A stretch of DNA of 64,000 bases from Myrica gale (Eukaryota; Streptophyta; Magnoliopsida; Fagales; Myricaceae), in contig OZ005619.1 in the NCBI GenBank assembly GCA_963930655.1, forward strand, positions 20,793,752-20,857,751, read 5' to 3'. Below the pieces are notes generated by a model. That model saw only the letters and a list, made by a program, of their open reading frames with translations. It had not been told where the DNA came from and did not search any database. The position numbers and the translations under genes were made by a program. The first letter of the stretch is position 1, and each line of letters begins with the position of its first letter. This document shows, piece by piece, positions 60,169 through 64,000 of this stretch.

Positions 60169-61404
60169 ACTAGCTATTGAGAATTGTGAAACTTAATAGA
60201 ACTGCATTTTTCTTGCTGTGACTTTAGGCTAAAAATAAAGAAGAAAATCGGAAGCATGACTTGGCATCTACTAGGGCAAAATAATAGGATTTAAGTTTTG
60301 ATTGAAAGGTAGGCAGGGATACTATAGACCGAGGAAAATCATTAACTGAGGAAGAACATCTGTTGCAACCACACAAGTTCTAAATTACTGGGGATAGTTG
60401 TTAGTGTAGAGATACAAAAATTATAAAAAAACATACATTAAAATGAACAAATCTAATAGCACTTTCGAGTACCCCCTTCACAAGAAGTGCTTTCTCTTGT
60501 CTGCTTCCTGAGATAAAGCGCAAAAGAAGGAAACTTTACCAAATGCCCTCCACCCACAAGAGCACTGAATTTATAGACCCTAATCTCCCCCAGTTCCCAC
60601 AGCACAAACCACCCTATCCGCTACCAGAATCAAACAAACCGATCTCACCGACTCAGAAACTCACCCTCACTATTCCTCCTCACAAGTACAAAGTAGCCCA
60701 AAACAGCACAAACAACAGCCACAACATTGCCCTCCTTCAACAAAATCTTGAGCACAAAACCAACAATCTCTTTTGTTATCTTGCTCCCTTCCACAACCAA
60801 AGCCCTCCTTGGCTTCCCAAAGAAGGCCAATCAATTGCTAAACAGTTGATTCTAAATCCCCATTGAGGGCTACAAAGTTCTTACCCACAAAGCTTCTGCT
60901 CAACATATATGCGGTAGAGGAAAGAATTAAAGTAGCAGTTATACAAAAGAACCTCACTGCCAGCATTTAACACGCAAGTCCAACAAAGCACAAGGAGATT
61001 GAAACGAGTCCAAGAGTTCAAACAACTTGTTCCAGCACTCAGTTTGTGACAAATGGATGGCAGAAAGAGAATTGATGCTTTATCCACTGACCTTCTAACC
61101 ATTCTAGACAATTTATGAAAAAAGCACATTTGCTAGTAAACTTTCCAATCGATGGCGAAAATGATTTAGATACATGCATCAGAAAAATTTCATCGAAATG
61201 GATAAATGGAGACATTGATTTTTGACAAATTAGCTCTTTCCTGCAATTAGAATTTTCAGTACCAGCATTCCGCCACTATGGCCGGCAACAAAAAGAAAAA
61301 CGGAACTCTGCTAGGGAGTCCCACGCAGAAAAACAATCCAATCAGACCCTACAAAGCTTGTACCTTCGAAGGCTGAAGCGAAGTGGAGTCCCACGCAGCC
61401 TACG
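60169..61404. other. Interior between inverted repeats, right part
   Basis: No LRK10 ectodomain was found upstream of the kinase fragment. A minus-strand frame at 60645-60830 contains a hydrophobic stretch (VVAVVCAVLGYFVLV) but has no known family. GAGTCCCACGCAG appears twice, at 61316 and 61388. Confidence 0.4.
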
Positions 61405-61640
61405 ATGAAGCCCACACAATCGAGCCGATTTGGAGGAGCTCTGTTAGGGCGAGAAAAATTGGGGGAGCGGGGAGGAGTCGAAGACGAAGGCTGCGGGTTG
61501 CGGGTGTTCGTTCGGGTCATACTGTCGGGCGCCTCATTAATGCGCTGGCCTTCCCTTCACCGTCCGATGAAGCCCACACGATCCTCACCGTCAACTCACA
61601 CCACTCACACAATTTCGAACTCACATAATAACCGAGGCCG
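61405..61640 (-). repeat. Right member of ~250-bp inverted repeat pair
   Basis: Inverted counterpart of 57921-58180. Also followed on its outer side by a G-tract (about 61641-61651). Confidence 0.75.
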
Positions 61641-61651
61641 GGGGGGGGGGA

Positions 61652-62239
61652 AGGATTTTAGAATCTCAGTTTTGGAATATCTCAGGAGGCATCGTTTTCA
61701 GCCTCTTGTCTTAAAGAACAGACCAACTGGTTCGTTAATTTTAACGTACAACCATGATCAATAGCTAGCCAATTCCTTAAATTCTAGCGTAGTTGGTCTC
61801 TCTATCACAAAAAAATTCGTCCTTTCGTTATCAAGAAAGTCTTACCAAGACTTTTCCGTTGTTTGAGTTTTATTTTCAGCTTTCATTTTCGACACAGATC
61901 GAATTCAGATACAGGGAGAGCCTTTGTTCGATTAATATCTGCTGTAATTTTTTCTCCACCTACCGTCCGCATGAAGGATTCAGCTTCGTCCCGTCACTCC
62001 TATTATAAACATAGCGCTACATGATCAAGTAATTTAATTTAAGCTTAAGCTTTAGGGAAGCTGATACCTCAATAGAAATCCGCATGGCTAATTTATAACA
62101 TAGAAAACGTTGGTCTAACGAGAAAGTATTTGGATCAGCCAAATTTTAGCTTCTCTGAGCAACCACCTTGAGAAACCAAGTTCCTATCCTGTAGAAACAT
62201 TACAAGTAACAAAAAACAGACGAATACAACGGTGCTTTC
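61652..62239. other. Intergenic, 3' flank of small gene
   Basis: No gene recognised. Probably includes the 3' UTR of the gene at 62240-62593. Confidence 0.4.
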
Positions 62240-62593
62240 TCATTTGTAATGGATCACGGGCTTGTTCAGATTCATATCCCAGAGCCCTCCTTCTTTCACA
62301 TACTCGAGGTACCTAGAGAATTCTGGCTTGGCTGTAGTTTTCTTCTTATGACGAGAATCAAAAAGACTGAAGAGTGGGTGACTCTGGGTAACCCTTTTTG
62401 CAGGCTTCACCTCATGATGAGAGTTCCTCGGAAAGGATAATTCTGATGAGAGTTTTATTGACGTACTGAATATTCGAGCTGGCAAGCTTGTAGCCCTCTT
62501 TAGCTTCTCCTCCGAAGGAACATCAGCGGCCTGATCAGCGGATAATCTTTCGTATCTCCGACGGCTTCTCCGTGTACTGAAGGCTCTAAACAT
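62240..62593 (-). CDS. Small basic plant protein of unknown function
   Basis: Intronless frame of 117 aa starting MFRAFSTRRSRRRYERL, a leader pattern seen in a family of small uncharacterised plant proteins. The product is basic. It contains a central Ser-rich part, a KKKTTAKPEFSRYLEYVKEGG segment and a C-terminal GLWDMNLNKPVIHYK that looks conserved (Trp-Asp, Asn-x-Pro-Val). No signal peptide or membrane helix is obvious. The Arg-rich N-terminus might target an organelle or the nucleus. Function not known to me. Confidence 0.75.
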   Translation of the reverse strand: MFRAFSTRRSRRRYERLSADQAADVPSEEKLKRATSLPARIFSTSIKLSSELSFPRNSHHEVKPAKRVTQSHPLFSLFDSRHKKKTTAKPEFSRYLEYVKEGGLWDMNLNKPVIHYK

Positions 62594-63170
62594 GGCGTAC
62601 TGGGGAAATAATACCAGGAAATTTAAATAGCTTCCACTGGATAGACAGGGGAAGGAAAAGGGTAGCTAGGTCAAGGTGGCTGATTGTGGATGGGAAAATA
62701 ATGGGGTTTTCATGCTGGCCGGCATTTAAAGTTTTGGATTCTGGTTGATTTTCGGGGTAACGCCAACTACCACAAAGAAATTTCGCCAACCAGAAAGGAT
62801 TCGTGGGTCCAAATGTACGGCTGGGAATGCATTTAGGCCCATCCAACGGATAGAATCCTTTTACTGACCAAGAGTGCAACAAGTATTCTTTTTTTTTTTT
62901 TTTCTAAAGTAACAAGTATTCAGACCTAACTCATGCGTTAAATCTACCAAATATATATATTTATATACCAGAGGGATGACCATTTCCTTCATCTCTCATC
63001 ATCTTGAACATTTCGAGAGCTTCAACTTCTCATGCTTGTTAAAGAAACTACATATTATTTAGGGTTAATGTCCTTTTTAGTCCCTAGGTTTTGGGGCGGT
63101 GTTCTTTTTAATCCCTAGGTTTTATTTTTGTTCAAAACAGTCCTTACGTTATTTACGTTCATCGGCGGAG
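62594..63170. other. Promoter region of small gene, then TE-like repeat phrases
   Basis: Promoter and 5' leader of the gene at 62593. At 63060-63150 the phrase AGTCCCTAGGTTTT / AATCCCTAGGTTTT occurs twice, a pattern common in plant repetitive DNA. Confidence 0.45.
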
Positions 63171-63173
63171 GGA

Positions 63174-63214
63174 GGGGGGGCGAACCGGGGCCATTGCCCC
63201 GGTTGGCTCCCCCC
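63174..63214. repeat. GC-rich hairpin, probable edge of a DNA transposon
   Basis: GGGGGGGCGAACCGGGG pairs with CCCCGGTTGGCTCCCCCC across a short loop. The abrupt shift to GC-rich sequence and a GGCGGAG-type start nearby recall hAT-like element ends. No coding sequence follows before the window ends. Confidence 0.4.
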
Positions 63215-64000
63215 AAAAATTTGTTTTACATGTATTTTTTTATTTTATTTTATTTTTTATTAGGTTTGCCCCCCTTGGCCAAATAAAAATTATGTTTGCC
63301 CCCTTGCCTGCCTAGATGAATCAGCCCTCCCCCTTAAAACCCAAGCAGCCCAATACCTCAAAATCAAATTAAAAGAATAAGCAGAGAGATATTTATTTAT
63401 GTCAAAATTTGAAATCCTATATTAACTTGTCGACGTTGTCGTGAATTTTGCGACGAATATTTCATATACTTCTCCTGATTCCTGATAATCGTTGTGTGTT
63501 GTAATAATTAAAATAAATGTTTTCACTATTCTAGTACTGTTTTTTTTTTGTTCTTTTGTCTTTTATGTTGGACTTGGTTGAGAATTTGGATATCGCAAAT
63601 ACTGAGAAAGGGGGTGGTGTGCCCTTATTGGATAAGTGATAATTCAATTATTCAAGTGTGTTACGTGTCCATCTTTACTTACTAGAAAATCATTGGTTAT
63701 ATCATTTTATTGTCACTATCATCATCTAATTTTATATGTCTGACTTCTCAACAATTTATGAAAATCCAAAGTTGAAGTAAGACTCATTTTCATCTATCTT
63801 TTGTTTGTTTAGGTCTGCTTTTTCATAGCCCATGAGATTAACTTGTTTTTAATTGTCTTTCTCTAAAGGTGGAACTTCTTTTCCATTGTAATTTGTGACG
63901 TTTGGATCAAGTTATAAATCTATTTCTTCAAAATTTTAGTCATTAATTTAGCCAGGTAATGAGCACTTTGAACTACGATTTTTCTGTTTTGTCATTTTGT
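63215..64000. other. AT-rich sequence to the window end
   Basis: No gene recognised. May be the interior of the element whose edge is at about 63165, or ordinary intergenic DNA. Confidence 0.35.

Noticed and set aside
62586-62882. 98-aa minus-strand frame upstream of the small gene
   Set aside because: Lies in the promoter and leader and overlaps the start of 62240-62593. No recognised domain.

Overview
The window is nuclear DNA of a flowering plant, most likely a woody eudicot. Genes are split by GT-AG introns. Families include SABATH methyltransferase, plant bHLH, DUF4408/DUF761, chloroplast-type LPP epsilon, RALF and LRK10-type kinase. Intergenic DNA is AT-rich and full of retroposons and MITE-like repeats. 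The species cannot be fixed from the sequence; a rosid tree is only an impression.

Layout. (a) 1-7059: a broken proline-rich protein (PRP) gene cut by the window edge, then an intact PRP gene and an intact bHLH gene, both on minus. (b) 7060-32949: a single-exon J-like protein (8.1-9.1 kb, minus), a SABATH methyltransferase (12.1-14.5 kb, plus) with a retroposon in intron 3, a DUF4408/DUF761 protein (19.0-19.7 kb, minus), a nitrilase exon relic, a 112-bp tandem array (27.1-27.9 kb), a LINE relic, and a four-exon lipid phosphate phosphatase epsilon (30.2-32.9 kb, plus). (c) 33.5-43.5 kb: a rearranged block with an inverted second copy of the PRP-bHLH segment, bracketed by a direct repeat and joined to relics of PPR, PRP and RALF genes. 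(d) 44.1-48.5 kb: a nine-exon plastid-type Era GTPase gene with frameshifts in four exons. (e) 49.6-53.4 kb: an intact three-exon coiled-coil/tail-anchor protein of unknown function. (f) 53.4-64 kb: gene-poor, with a 152-bp foldback MITE, a truncated LRK10-type kinase between inverted repeats, one small uncharacterised gene (62.2-62.6 kb) and TE-like sequence at the right edge.

The dominant feature is architectural. A ~5.8 kb segment carrying bHLH + PRP occurs twice in inverted orientation (1171-7059 and 34690-40333), about 27.6 kb apart, with both genes open in both copies. The right copy sits inside broken genes: a PPR C-terminus abuts its inner edge, and a repeat of ~0.6 kb lies on both sides of it. 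One copy of that repeat replaces the 3' end of a RALF precursor. This points to a local duplicative rearrangement. The genes are not an operon and there is no evidence they form one pathway. No CRISPR array, prokaryotic operon or convincing tRNA/rRNA gene was seen.
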